From UBA6109 sp035366835 (GTDB lineage Bacteria; Desulfobacterota; Syntrophia; Syntrophales; UBA6109): DNA of 64,000 bases. Below are positions 34,715 through 43,999 of this stretch, in pieces. The position numbers and the translations under genes were made by a program. The stretch is from assembly GCA_035366835.1 (NCBI GenBank), contig DAOSIS010000019.1, forward strand, positions 1-64,000. The letters are read 5' to 3'. The stretch's first letter is position 1. Each line of letters begins with the position of its first letter. The notes under the pieces were generated by a model that saw nothing but the letters and a program-made list of their open reading frames with translations, searched no databases and was not told the origin of the DNA.

Positions 34715-37408
34715 TTAAACCGCTTCGACCTTCACGGCGCACACCTTGTATTCCGGGATCTTTCCGATCGGATCCAGCGCCGGGTTGGTGAGCTGGTTCA
34801 CGGCCGTTTCCTTGAAGTGGAAGTTCATGAAGATCGTGCCTTCCTGGGAACGCTCGGTGACAACGGCCTTGGCCTCCACAGCGCCGCGCCGGGAGGTGAC
34901 CTTCACGGTCTGGCCTTCGCCGATTCCGTACTTCTCGGCGTCTTTCGGATGGATCTCGACCAGACTCTGCGGATACCGCTGCATCGGACCCTCCGCCTGA
35001 CGCGTCATGGTGCCGGTGTGGTAATGGTACAGCACGCGTCCCGTCGAGAGGATCAGCGGGAATTTCTTGTCGGGCAATTCTGCCGGCGGAACGAACTCGA
35101 TCGCGGCGAAGAGACCCAGTCCGCGGCTGAAACGGTCCTTGTGGAGGAACCTCGTCCCCGGATGGTCCTTCGTCGGGCAGGGCCACTGCAGGCCGGTCTT
35201 CTCGATGCGGTCATAGGTGATCCCGGCGTAGCTCGGTGCGAGGGTATTGACCTCGTCCATGATCTGCTTGGCCGAGTCGTATTTCATCGCGTATCCCATC
35301 CGGCTGGAAAGGTCGGCGACGATTTCCCAGTCCGTTCTCGCCTGCCCCGGGGGCTCGACGGCCTTGCGCACCCTCTGCACGCGGCGCTCCGTGTTGGAGA
35401 AGGTCCCTTCCTTCTCGGCGAAGCAGGCCGAGGGAAGCACCACGTCGGCAAGGGCAGCCGTTTCCGTGAGGAAAATGTCCTGAACGACCAGAAGGTCCAG
35501 TTTTTTCAGCGATGCCTCTACATGGGCCAGATCCGGATCGGAAAGCATGGGGTTCTCTCCCATGACGTAGAGGGCCTTGATGTCGCCTTTGTGGGCCGCT
35601 TCCATGACCTCGACGATGGTGAGCCCCGGTTTGGCCGGAAGTTTCACCCCCCAGGCCTTCTCGAATTTGGCGCGCGCATCGTCGTTGCCCACGGGTTGGT
35701 AGGCGGGGAAGACATTGGGCAGGGCGCCCATGTCGCATGCGCCCTGGACGTTGTTCTGGCCGCGCAGGGGGTTCAAGCCGCCTCCCTCGATGCCGATCTT
35801 GCCGCAGAGCATGCACAGATTGGCCAGAGACTTCACGTTGTCGGTCCCGCAGATGTGCTGGGTGATCCCCATGGTATAGAGGACGGCAGCCTTGTTCGCC
35901 TTGGCGTAAAGGCGGGCGGCGGCCTTGAGGTCCTCGGCGGGAACGCCGGAGATCTTTTCGACGTAGTCGGGGGTGTACTTCTCGACGACCTTCTTCATCG
36001 CTTCGAAGTTTTCCGTCCGCTCGGCCACGTATTTCTTGTCGTAGAGTTCTTCGGCAAGGATCACGTTCATCAAGCCGTTGATGACGGCGACGTCCGTTCC
36101 GGGTTTCTGGCGGAGCCAGATCTCCGAATACTTGACGAGGTCGATCTCCCGCGGATCGATGACGATCAGTTTGGCGCCCTGCTGGCGGACGGCCCTTTTC
36201 ACCTTCATCCCGATGATGGGATGGTTCTCCGTCGTGTTGGTTCCCGTCGCGAGGATGACGTCGGCAAACTCGACCTCTCCGATCGAATTGGTCATCGCAC
36301 CGCTTCCGAAGGCGGCGGCCAGACCGGCCACCGTGACGGAGTGTCAGAGACGGGCGCAGTGATCGACATTGTTGGTGCCGATCCCCGCCCGCATGAACTT
36401 CTGGAAGAGGTAGTTCTCTTCGTTCGTGCAGCGCGCCGAGGAGAACCCGGCGATGCTGTCGGGACCGCTCTTCTCCTTGACCGCCGCGAGCTTCTTCGCG
36501 ATGAAATCGAGGGCCTCGTCCCATCTCGCTTCCTTCAACTCCCCGTTCTCCCGGATCAGCGGGGTCTTGAGCCGTTCGGGACTGTGGACGAAATCCATGC
36601 CGAACCGGCCCTTGACGCAGAGGCTTCCCTCGTTGGGCGGACCGTATTCGCGGTTTCCCGTCACCTTGACGATCCGGCCGTTGTGGACATTGAGATCCAT
36701 CTGGCAGCCGACGCCGCAGTAGGTGCAGGTGGTCCGCACCTTCTTCATTTCCCAGGGGCGGCCGGCGAAACGCGCCTGCTTGAAGGTGATGGCGCCCACC
36801 GGGCAGACATCGGCGCACTCCCCGCAGAACACGCAGACGGAATTGATGTAGTCGGTATCGAAGGCGGGCCCGACTTTCGCCCGGTGGCCGCGCTTGGCGA
36901 AATCCAGGACCTCGTTGACCTGGATCTCGTTGCAGGCCCTGACGCACCGTCCGCAGAGGATGCACTTGTTGAGGTCCCGCTGGATCATGGCGCTGGTCGT
37001 TTCGATCGGATATCCGGGCGGCTTGATTTCAAAGCGGGGCTTTTCGATCTTCAGCCAGTATACGAGGTTCTGCAGCTCGCAGTTTCCGTTTTGCTCGCAG
37101 GTGAGGCAGTTGTGGTCGCCCGAGGACCAGAGGAGTTCGATGATCAGCCGCTGGGCGTCCCGGACCGCCTTGGTATTGGTCCGGATGACCATGCCGGCGT
37201 TCACGGGCATGCAGCAGGAAGCGACGAGCGACCGCGCCTTTTCGACCTCCACGACGCAGACCCGGCAGGCGCCCACGTTCGTCGTCCGCTGATAGTGGCA
37301 GAGGGTCGGTATGAAGATGCCGTTTTCCCTGGCCACCTCCAGGATGGTCTGACCGGCCCCGGCTTCGTAGTCCTTACCGTCGATGTTCACGATGACTTTG
37401 TTGTCCAT
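34715..37408 (-). CDS. fdhA: Selenocysteine-containing formate dehydrogenase, NuoG-like fused alpha subunit
   Basis: The gene is continuous through an in-frame TGA at 36344-36346 read as selenocysteine 355 (NNVDHCARL-U-HSVTVAGL, the same context as Sec140 of E. coli FdhF), giving 897 residues. Domains in order: [2Fe-2S] ferredoxin (NVGACRVCVVEVEKA), His-Cys [4Fe-4S] segment (GDHNCLTCEQNGNCELQ), two [4Fe-4S] (CILCGRCVRAC, CVFCGECADVCP), the molybdopterin-domain [4Fe-4S] (CTYCGVGC), the bis-MGD catalytic domain and a C-terminal MGD-binding domain. It oxidises formate or reduces CO2 and should pass electrons to the NuoE/NuoF-like subunits encoded upstream. ATG 37408 is chosen; upstream in-frame codons look non-coding. 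Confidence 0.93.
36314..36332 (-). promoter_or_regulatory. Bacterial SECIS element in fdhA
   Basis: On the minus strand GGTGGCC-GGTCT-GGCCGCC forms a hairpin starting 11 nt after the UGA. The loop GGTCT equals the SelB-contact loop of the E. coli fdhF SECIS. This supports selenocysteine insertion. Confidence 0.8.
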
Positions 37409-37493
37409 GCTTTTTCCCTTCCTCCGCGAAGTATTTTGCACAGAACGATGCAAGGCGAGATGGCCCGCAAAAGGCCTCAAGAAAGGCCACCCA

Positions 37494-37522
37494 CTACTAA
37501 GCCAAGAATTGTCGCATGTCAA
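37494..37522 (-). promoter_or_regulatory. Possible promoter of fdhA
   Basis: A perfect TTGACA -35 box (37517-37522) has TAGTAG 17 bp downstream; a second TTGACAT lies 10 bp upstream as a direct repeat. The -10 is poor. A separate promoter makes sense because a terminator stands between the NuoF-like gene and fdhA. The remaining ~200 bp of this intergenic region hold nothing else recognisable. Confidence 0.3.
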
Positions 37523-37677
37523 TATATGTCAATAATGACTTAATGTTGGCGTGTCTTCTTGCGGCCGCCGGGCGGGAAAGCGAAGTGGCGACCGATGGCC
37601 GTGATGCCTTGAGGACGTTGAGCGTAGAGGCGAGGGGGCCGGCCCGGTGGTCGGCGTCTGAAGGACCCCCAAAACAT

Positions 37678-37705
37678 TCCTGGCCCGCCGAGGGGCGGGC
37701 CAGGA
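37678..37705 (-). terminator. Hairpin terminator after the NuoF-GltD gene
   Basis: A perfect 12-bp stem TCCTGGCCCGCC/GGCGGGCCAGGA with a 4-nt loop, followed on the minus strand by ATGTTTTGG. It separates the NADH-module operon from fdhA. Confidence 0.7.
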
Positions 37706-37741
37706 GGGGAAAAAGAGACGCTAGACGCTGTCGTGCCTGTC

Positions 37742-40700
37742 TTAGATTTCGGCGTCGCACCGCAGGCAGCGCGTCGCTTCCTTGAGGGCCTGTTCCTTCG
37801 TGAAGCCCAGCTCGACCTCGACGAAGCTTGTCTTGCGGGTTGCGGCCTCCAGTTCCGGTATGGCTGTCTGGGGACATTCCACGGTCTCTTCGTCGATGAT
37901 GAGCGGAACGTCGATCTTCTGCTCCGGCGGCAATTCGTAGGCCGGTTCGCCGTTCTTTGCCCGGATGACCGTGTCGATGTCGATCGCGGCCTGATGACCG
38001 GCCTCGATCGCGCCGATGACCGTGTCGGGACCGGTCACGGCATCACCGCCCGCGAAGTACTTCTCGTTGGCGGTCATGGACTCGCTGCCCTTGGCAAGGG
38101 AGAACGTGTTCCACTTGGTGACCTCGATGCCGCTGTTCTTTCCCACGAAGCCGAGATCGGGAACCTGGCCGATGGCGGAGATGACGGCATCGACGCTGAG
38201 CGTGAATTCCGAGCCCGCAATCGGGACCGGACGCTTGCGGCCGCTCTTGTCGAAGTCGCCGAGCTGCATCCGCTGGCACACGATGCCGGTGATCTTTCCG
38301 CCCTCGCTGACGACCTTGAGCGGGGCGACGAGGTATTCGATCTTCACGCCCTCATGTTCGGCGGCGAGGATTTCTTCCTGCGCAGCCGGCATGTCTTGGC
38401 GCAGTCGACGGTAGAGAATGGTGACCTCGGCGCCCAGTCGCAGCGCCGTCCTTGCCGCGTCGATGGCGGAGTTTCCGCCGCCCACGACGGCGACGCGGCT
38501 GCCCAGCTTCTTCTTGCCCTTCTCCCAGGCCGCCTCATTCTCGTTGTAATCGCGGAGGAACTCGACACCGCCGAAGATGCCCGGCAGGTTCTCGCCCTCG
38601 ATCCCCATGGGCTGGCTTTTCTGGGCGCCGGGGGCCAGATACACGTAATCGTATTCCTTGTCGAGTTTCGCGAAGGTGATGTCTTTGCCGATCCGCTTGT
38701 TGCACTTGATCTCGACGCCGAGCGCGCGGATGTCATCGATTTCCCCGGCGAGGATGTTTCTCGGCAGACGATACGCCGGGATGGCCCAGCGGAGCATTCC
38801 GCCCGGTTCCGGGAGGGCTTCGAAGACCGTGACCTTGTATCCGCGCAGGGCGAGGTCCTTGGCCGCGGTGAGGCCGGCGGGACCGGCGCCGACGACGGCG
38901 ATCGTTTCCTTGCGCGTGACGGGAACGGCCTCGATCTTCGGCCGCGGCGCGTTGTCCGTGATGAAGCGCTTCAGGAATTTAATGGCCACGGGCTCGTCCA
39001 TCTTGCCGCGGCGGCACTTGGTCTGGCACTTGTGGTCGCAGACCCTTCCGCAGACCGACGGGAACGGGTTCGTGCGCAGGAGCATCTTGTAGGCGTCTTC
39101 CAGCCTGTCGGCGCGCACCAGCGCGATGTAGGAGGGGATATCCATCCCGACCGGGCAGGTGTGCTGGCAGGGGGACTTGAACAGGGCGGAGCAGACGGCC
39201 GCGATGCAGCGGTGCTCCCGGATGTGGGCTTCATACTCATCGCGGAAGTAGCGGATCGTGCTGAGGATGGGGTTGGGGGCCGTCTGGCCGAGGCCGCAGA
39301 GCGCGGAATCCTTGATGACCTTCGCCATCTCCTCGAGCAGTTCGATATCGCCCTCTTTGCCCTTTCCCTGGGTGATGTTGGTGAGGATCTGGAGCATGCG
39401 CTTCGTTCCCTCACGGCAGGGGGTGCACTTGCCGCAGGATTCGTCCTGACAGAAATCCATGAAAAAGCGGGCCATGTCGACGGCGCATTTCTCCTCGTTC
39501 ATGACGATGAGACCGCCGGAGCCCATGATGGCGCCCAGTTCCACGACCTTTTCGTAGTCGACGGGCGCGTTCAGGTGCTGAACGGGAATACAGCCGCCGG
39601 AAGGACCGCCCAGCTGGGCCGCCTTGAATTTCTTGCCGTCGGGGATGCCGCCGCCGATGTCGTAGACGATCGTTCCCAGGGTCGTGCCCATCGGGACTTC
39701 GACGAGACCGACGTTGTTTACGTCGCCGGTCAGGGCGAAGACCTTCGTCCCGCGGCTCTTCTCCGTCCCGACGCTGTTGTACCAGGACGCGCCGCGGAGG
39801 ATGATCTGGCCGATGTTGGCCAGCGTTTCGACATTGTTCAGGATGCTCGGCTTCTGCCACAGGCCGGCGACGGCGGGGAAGGGCGGCCGCGGGCGGGGCA
39901 TGCCGCGCTTGCCTTCGATCGAAGTCATGAGGGCGGTTTCCTCGCCGCAGACGAAGGCGCCGGCGCCCTGATAAATCTCGAGGTCGAAGTCGAAGCCCGT
40001 ATCCAGGATGTTCTTGCCCAGGAGGCCGTATTCCTTGGCCTGGCCGATCGCGACGTTGAGGCGGTGGATGGCCAGCGGATACTCTGCCCGGCAGTAGATG
40101 TAGCCCTGATGGGAACCGATGGCCTTGGCCGCGATGACCATGCCCTCGAGGACGGCATGGGGATCGGCTTCGAGCACGCTGCGGTCCATGAAGGCGCCGG
40201 GGTCCCCTTCGTCGGCGTTGCAGATGACGTACTTCACGCCGCCCGCAGACTGCGAGGCGAACTTCCATTTCAGTCCGGTCGGGAAGCCGGCGCCGCCGCG
40301 TCCGCGGAGACCGGAGTCGAGCACTTCCTTGACGACCTGCTCGGGGGTCATTTCCGTCAGCGCCTTGGCCATGCCCTGGTAACCGTCGCGGGCGATGTAC
40401 TCGTCGATCTTCTCCGGGTCGATGAGGCCGCGGTTCCGGAGGACCCTCAGTTCCTGAAGGGCGAAGAACGGGATTTCCTGCATCGTGGGGATGATCTGCT
40501 CGGTGACGGGCTCCTTGTAGAGCAGGCGCTGGAGCACGCGCCCCTTGACGAGGTGCTCTTCGACGAGCTCGGGGATGTCATCGGGTTTGATCAGCATGTA
40601 GATGACGCCCTCGGGATAGACCACCATGATGGGGCCCTGGGCGCAAAATCCGTTGCAGCCGGTTTCGACGACCTTGATCTCCTGGGTAAGACCTCTCTTG

Positions 40701-40798
40701 TCCAATTCTGCGAGGAGGGCTTTCTTCACGTTGATGCTGCCGGAAGCGTGACAACCGGTGCCGCCGCAAAGCAGCAAGTGCGATCGAAATACCTTCAT
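37742..40798 (-). CDS. NuoF/HydB-like NADH module fused to a GltD-type FAD/NAD(P) oxidoreductase
   Basis: A 1018-residue fusion. An N-terminal thioredoxin-like [2Fe-2S] domain (LLLCGGTGCHASGS, TGCNGFCAQGP) precedes the FMN/NADH-binding core (GLRGRGGAGFPTGLKW, NADEGDPGAFMDR), an SLBB region and the [4Fe-4S] site CGKCTPCREGT (up to about 530). A GltD-like half follows: a Cys-rich double [4Fe-4S] linker (CQHTCPVGMDIPSY, CGRVCDHKCQTKCRRG), the FAD motif VVGAGPAGLTAAKDL and the NAD(P) motif VVGGGNSAIDAARTAL, ending RCLRCDAEI. It probably links FMN-dependent NAD(H) chemistry to a second flavin and nucleotide site, as in bifurcating enzymes. It is last in its operon. Confidence 0.9.
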   Translation of the reverse strand: MKVFRSHLLLCGGTGCHASGSINVKKALLAELDKRGLTQEIKVVETGCNGFCAQGPIMVVYPEGVIYMLIKPDDIPELVEEHLVKGRVLQRLLYKEPVTEQIIPTMQEIPFFALQELRVLRNRGLIDPEKIDEYIARDGYQGMAKALTEMTPEQVVKEVLDSGLRGRGGAGFPTGLKWKFASQSAGGVKYVICNADEGDPGAFMDRSVLEADPHAVLEGMVIAAKAIGSHQGYIYCRAEYPLAIHRLNVAIGQAKEYGLLGKNILDTGFDFDLEIYQGAGAFVCGEETALMTSIEGKRGMPRPRPPFPAVAGLWQKPSILNNVETLANIGQIILRGASWYNSVGTEKSRGTKVFALTGDVNNVGLVEVPMGTTLGTIVYDIGGGIPDGKKFKAAQLGGPSGGCIPVQHLNAPVDYEKVVELGAIMGSGGLIVMNEEKCAVDMARFFMDFCQDESCGKCTPCREGTKRMLQILTNITQGKGKEGDIELLEEMAKVIKDSALCGLGQTAPNPILSTIRYFRDEYEAHIREHRCIAAVCSALFKSPCQHTCPVGMDIPSYIALVRADRLEDAYKMLLRTNPFPSVCGRVCDHKCQTKCRRGKMDEPVAIKFLKRFITDNAPRPKIEAVPVTRKETIAVVGAGPAGLTAAKDLALRGYKVTVFEALPEPGGMLRWAIPAYRLPRNILAGEIDDIRALGVEIKCNKRIGKDITFAKLDKEYDYVYLAPGAQKSQPMGIEGENLPGIFGGVEFLRDYNENEAAWEKGKKKLGSRVAVVGGGNSAIDAARTALRLGAEVTILYRRLRQDMPAAQEEILAAEHEGVKIEYLVAPLKVVSEGGKITGIVCQRMQLGDFDKSGRKRPVPIAGSEFTLSVDAVISAIGQVPDLGFVGKNSGIEVTKWNTFSLAKGSESMTANEKYFAGGDAVTGPDTVIGAIEAGHQAAIDIDTVIRAKNGEPAYELPPEQKIDVPLIIDEETVECPQTAIPELEAATRKTSFVEVELGFTKEQALKEATRCLRCDAEI

Positions 40799-40866
40799 GT
40801 CGGATATGATCCTCCTTCTTATAGGATGAAAATCTCAAAAATATAGAGGGCCGCGGAACGCTGCGG

Positions 40867-41250
40867 CTATTTCACGATCTCCTGACCCTTGGCCAGAACG
40901 AACGCCGTCTGGACTTCGCCCTCGAGGACGTGGCGTTTGTAGACCTGGCGCATCTTGTTGGGGTCCATGTACTGATACTTGATCGGTTCCTTGCCCAGCA
41001 CCTCGACGGTCACCAGGGGTTCGCGGCTGCAAAGCCCCATGCAGCCGGACGTCGTAACGATCGTGTCCGTAACGTTCGACGCCGCGATTTCCTGCATCAG
41101 GGCGTCGAGGACCTCCTTGGCGCCGGAGGCGATGCCGCAGGTCCCCATGTGAACGGTGATCTTCACCCGTTTCTGGCCTTCGCGCAACGCGGTTTCCGCA
41201 TGAACCTTGTCCTTGATTTTCTTCAGATCCGAAATGGTCAGCTTAGCCAT
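40867..41250 (-). CDS. Thioredoxin-like [2Fe-2S] ferredoxin subunit
   Basis: 127 residues from ATG 41250 (MAKLTISDLKKIKDKV). It shows the four-Cys pattern of thioredoxin-like ferredoxins (HMGTCGIASGAKEV, TTSGCMGLCSREP), the same fold as the N-terminus of HydB/NuoF-like proteins. It lies between the NuoE-like and NuoF-GltD genes and probably relays electrons within the complex. Confidence 0.88.
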   Translation of the reverse strand: MAKLTISDLKKIKDKVHAETALREGQKRVKITVHMGTCGIASGAKEVLDALMQEIAASNVTDTIVTTSGCMGLCSREPLVTVEVLGKEPIKYQYMDPNKMRQVYKRHVLEGEVQTAFVLAKGQEIVK

Positions 41251-41265
41251 AGTCTCTATCCTCAC

Positions 41266-41760
41266 CTATTCGTATTGGTTAAGTATTTCTTTGACCTTCG
41301 CCGGTTTCACCCTGCCGTGCACGTCGTTGTCGACGACGACGACGGGACCCAGGCCGCAGGCGCCGAGACAGCGGACCGACTCGAAGGTGAAGCGCCGGTC
41401 GGCGGTCGTTTCGCCCTCGTGGACGCCGAATTCGCGCGTGATCTTTTCGGAAATCGCTTTTCCGCCCCTCACGTAGCAGGCCGTTCCCAGGCAGACTCTG
41501 ACCGTGTGGCGTCCGCGGGGTGTCATGGTGAAGAACGAGTAGAAGGTGACGACGCCGTAAACGCGGCTCAGGGGGAGGTTGAGGCCCTTCGCGATCCGTT
41601 TCTGAACGGAGACGGGCAGGTATTCCAGGGTGACCTGCGCCTCTTCCAAGACGGGAATCAATCCCCCGGGCTTGCCCTTGTGCTTTTCGATGATCTTGTC
41701 GAGCTTCTTGATCTGTTCGGCTGAAAAATCCTTCAACAATTCCTCATTTTCCGCTTTCAT
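41266..41760 (-). CDS. NuoE/HydC-like [2Fe-2S] subunit
   Basis: A 164-residue 24-kDa-type subunit. The four Cys ligands lie in VCLGTACYVRGG and VRCLGACGLGPVVVV, and the N-terminal helical domain (EEAQVTLEYLPVSVQKRIAK) is typical. It pairs with NuoF/HydB proteins to pass electrons from NAD(H)-FMN. It is followed by the small ferredoxin gene after 15 bp. Confidence 0.92.
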   Translation of the reverse strand: MKAENEELLKDFSAEQIKKLDKIIEKHKGKPGGLIPVLEEAQVTLEYLPVSVQKRIAKGLNLPLSRVYGVVTFYSFFTMTPRGRHTVRVCLGTACYVRGGKAISEKITREFGVHEGETTADRRFTFESVRCLGACGLGPVVVVDNDVHGRVKPAKVKEILNQYE

Positions 41761-41827
41761 TCAACTGACCTCCTTGAATTTGTCAGGAATCCTCCCGTGA
41801 TCTGACGCTTTCGGTGCATGACGTCGT

Positions 41828-42376
41828 TCATGCATGAGAACCGATCTGCTCCATACCCTCCGATATGTGTGCCCGGATGTACTGCAGAACCTCGATGTGG
41901 TTGATGGGAACGTCTTCCAGCTCCTTCTTCAGTTCTGCAGTGTCCAGGTGATATTCCTTTCCATCCCTGGTGTGACGGTACAGAATGTTGATCTCCGGGT
42001 TCCCGGCGATGAGGGCGACCAGCGCGCCGGGCACGTCGCCCAGCGGCTGCCGGTCGATGTGCGTCAGGCCCATCTCCACGCTGACTCTTGTTCCTTTTCC
42101 CGGCATGGACTCCAGCTTCAAGCCGCCTCCCGTCGCCTCCGCCGCTTGCGCCAGCATGGGCAGTCCCAATCCCACCCTGCGGACCTTCTTCGTGGTGAAG
42201 AAGGGGTCCAGGGCCCTGGCCGCCTCTTCCGGGCTCATTCCCGCCCCGTCGTCTTCGATGACCAGCCGGATCCGGTCCGAGCTCTCGTCCTCCTCAACGG
42301 AAATTCCGACGTTCTTCGCCCCCGCCCGTGTCGAATTCTCCGCAATATCCAGGATATGGAGGGCAAGTTCCAGCAC
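41828..42376 (-). CDS. GHKL ATPase (anti-sigma/kinase-like), redox-locus regulator
   Basis: 182 residues: a stand-alone HATPase_c domain with N-box LHILDIAENSTRAGA, G1 EDDGAGMSPEE and G2 RRVGLGLPMLAQAA, without a phospho-acceptor domain. The C-terminal ~70 residues (NPEINILYRHTRDGKEYHLD) are specific to this type found by redox operons. It starts 2 bp after the PHP gene. It may act as a nucleotide-sensing switch; the target is unknown. Confidence 0.85.
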   Translation of the reverse strand: MLELALHILDIAENSTRAGAKNVGISVEEDESSDRIRLVIEDDGAGMSPEEAARALDPFFTTKKVRRVGLGLPMLAQAAEATGGGLKLESMPGKGTRVSVEMGLTHIDRQPLGDVPGALVALIAGNPEINILYRHTRDGKEYHLDTAELKKELEDVPINHIEVLQYIRAHISEGMEQIGSHA

Positions 42377-42378
42377 GT

Positions 42379-43116
42379 CTACTCTCCGATGCGCCGTCCG
42401 CCCTCCCGGCGCAGGGCCTTCCGCAATTCCTGGAAGGAGGCCCGCTCCAGATGCATGACCGTGACAGCCTTGCCGATATCGTCGGGGAAATGCGCATCGG
42501 AGGCGGTGAGCAAGGGAAAGGAAGCGAGCTCCGGAAAACGAATCCTTGCTGCCGCAATGCCCAGGCCGGCGGTGACCTCCAAGGCGTCGAACGGCATGGA
42601 TGGATCGATGAAACCGAGCTGGCTGATGACGCTGAAACTCTCCCGGTCGATGTGGGAAGCGATGGCCAATCCCTGCAGGGAATGGATGGCGTCTAGCACT
42701 TCCCGGAGGGAAAGCGATGTCGCGCCGATCAGCAGCTTTTCGTTGTACCCCTCGACCTCATCGGACTCGTTCACGACGACCTGCGGACCGAAAGCCTTTT
42801 CCTCGTTTTTCCCGTCCAGATGGCTGTAAACGACCTCCTGGATCTTCCGGAGCCCGTCGAGGGTCTCGAAAAGCGCCAGAAGGTGCACTTCCTCGCTGGA
42901 CGCGATTTCCATGCCGGGAAGAACCGTCAGTGCCGTGTGTGCCGCGGCCTTCATGACGTAAGGAACGTTTTCCGAGGCATTGTGATCGCAGATCGCGATC
43001 ATGTCAAGCCGTGCAGCGATCGATTTGTCAATGAGCGCCCTCGGGTACATGTCCAAGTCCGCGCAGGGAGAAAGACAGGTGTGAACGTGCAGATCGCAAC
43101 GGAACTCCCTGAGCAT
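42379..43116 (-). CDS. PHP-domain metal-dependent phosphoesterase
   Basis: A 245-residue PHP protein with metal-ligand motifs DLHVHTCLSPCADLD, ICDHNASENV, PGMEIASSEEVHLLALFE, SHIDRE and TASDAHFPDD. The family hydrolyses phosphoesters of nucleotides, histidinol phosphate and others. It opens the second transcription unit of the redox locus, directly after a terminator. Confidence 0.88.
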   Translation of the reverse strand: MLREFRCDLHVHTCLSPCADLDMYPRALIDKSIAARLDMIAICDHNASENVPYVMKAAAHTALTVLPGMEIASSEEVHLLALFETLDGLRKIQEVVYSHLDGKNEEKAFGPQVVVNESDEVEGYNEKLLIGATSLSLREVLDAIHSLQGLAIASHIDRESFSVISQLGFIDPSMPFDALEVTAGLGIAAARIRFPELASFPLLTASDAHFPDDIGKAVTVMHLERASFQELRKALRREGGRRIGE

Positions 43117-43136
43117 GAACGTTCCCGAAGTTTTTG

Positions 43137-43163
43137 AAAAAAAAGGCCATGCAGGGCATGGCC
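43137..43163 (-). terminator. Intrinsic terminator inside the redox locus
   Basis: GGCCATGC-AGG-type loop-GCATGGCC followed by eight T on the minus strand. The stem starts 2 nt after the stop of the DRTGG gene and ends ~20 nt before the PHP start codon. Confidence 0.85.
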
Positions 43164-43164
43164 G

Positions 43165-43527
43165 CTATCGTGCTCCAAGGGATTCTTCCCCCTTGGTGGC
43201 GATCATATTGTAAATCCGGCCGGCCGTCTCAAAGCAGGAAAAAGGAGAGACCAGCAGCGGTATCCCTTCGGCGACGGCCTTCTCCAGGGTGTCTTTCGTC
43301 GGTTCGCTTCCCTGAACGAGGACGATCCCCGCATGCTCCTTCAGGGACGCGACGGCGATGATGTTCTGGTGAATCTGGCGTGTAACCCAGAGATCTCCCT
43401 CGGAGCTGTTGGCCATGACGTCGGAAAGCAGGTCGCCCACGTATCCCCCGCGGACTTCGGCATTCAGTCTTTCGCTTCCTGCTCTCACTTCCAGGCCCAT
43501 GGCCTTAACGATGGCTGCAAGTTCCAA
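43165..43527 (-). CDS. DRTGG-domain protein (second copy)
   Basis: A 120-residue single DRTGG-type domain (GSERLNAEVRGGYVGDLLSD, HAGIVLVQGSEP, FETAGRIYNM). It is a paralogue of the protein at 44000-44362, with which it shares GDLLSDV-like and FETAG blocks. DRTGG domains are ligand-sensing modules often attached to CBS or phosphotransacetylase proteins. A terminator follows directly after its stop codon. Confidence 0.85.
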   Translation of the reverse strand: MELAAIVKAMGLEVRAGSERLNAEVRGGYVGDLLSDVMANSSEGDLWVTRQIHQNIIAVASLKEHAGIVLVQGSEPTKDTLEKAVAEGIPLLVSPFSCFETAGRIYNMIATKGEESLGAR

Positions 43528-43544
43528 CGTATTCTCCGTTTTCT

Positions 43545-43997
43545 CTACGCGCCGGCCGCATCGCTGATCGAAATGATCATCTTGAGACAGGTCCCTCTGC
43601 CGACTTCGGACGTGATCTGAAAATAGTCGGAGAAGCTCTTGATGTTGTACAAGCCCATACCGGCGCCGAACCCCATCTCGCGGATCTTCTCCGTTGCCGT
43701 CGAGTATCCCTTCTGCATGGCCAACTCGATGTCGGCGATCCCCTGACCCTCGTCGACGGCTTCGATCAGAACGCGATCGGAACCGACACGCAGATGAATG
43801 AGGCCCCCTCTCGAATAAGAAACGATGTTGATCTCCGATTCATACGCTACAAGGGCTGCCCTTCGGACGACGTCGCTCGAGAGGCCCATCTTCTTGAGAA
43901 TCGATTTGATGTTGCTTGATACCCGGCCCGCGTTGTCGAAATTTCCACCCTCGACGGCGAAACTATCCTCATACAGCGGTTTGGCATTGGCCTGCAC
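43545..43997 (-). CDS. RsbT/anti-sigma-like GHKL ATPase
   Basis: A 150-residue serine-kinase-type HATPase (AALVAYESEINIVSYS, EAVDEGQGIADIELA, MGFGAGMGLYNIKSFSDYF). It resembles RsbT/SpoIIAB-like switch kinases. It lies between the two DRTGG genes (3 bp from the first, 17 bp from the second). No matching anti-anti-sigma factor is seen nearby. Confidence 0.85.
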   Translation of the reverse strand: MQANAKPLYEDSFAVEGGNFDNAGRVSSNIKSILKKMGLSSDVVRRAALVAYESEINIVSYSRGGLIHLRVGSDRVLIEAVDEGQGIADIELAMQKGYSTATEKIREMGFGAGMGLYNIKSFSDYFQITSEVGRGTCLKMIISISDAAGA

Positions 43998-43999
43998 GG

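Noticed and set aside
36341..36349. fdhA as a broken gene or two separate genes
   Set aside because: The frames join in phase across TGA, the residue context is that of selenocysteine formate dehydrogenases and a SECIS-like hairpin follows at the right distance.
34817..40846. Two very long open frames (about 900 and 1000 codons) antisense to fdhA and the NuoF-GltD gene
   Set aside because: Same reason: shadows of strong genes, with no recognisable protein features.
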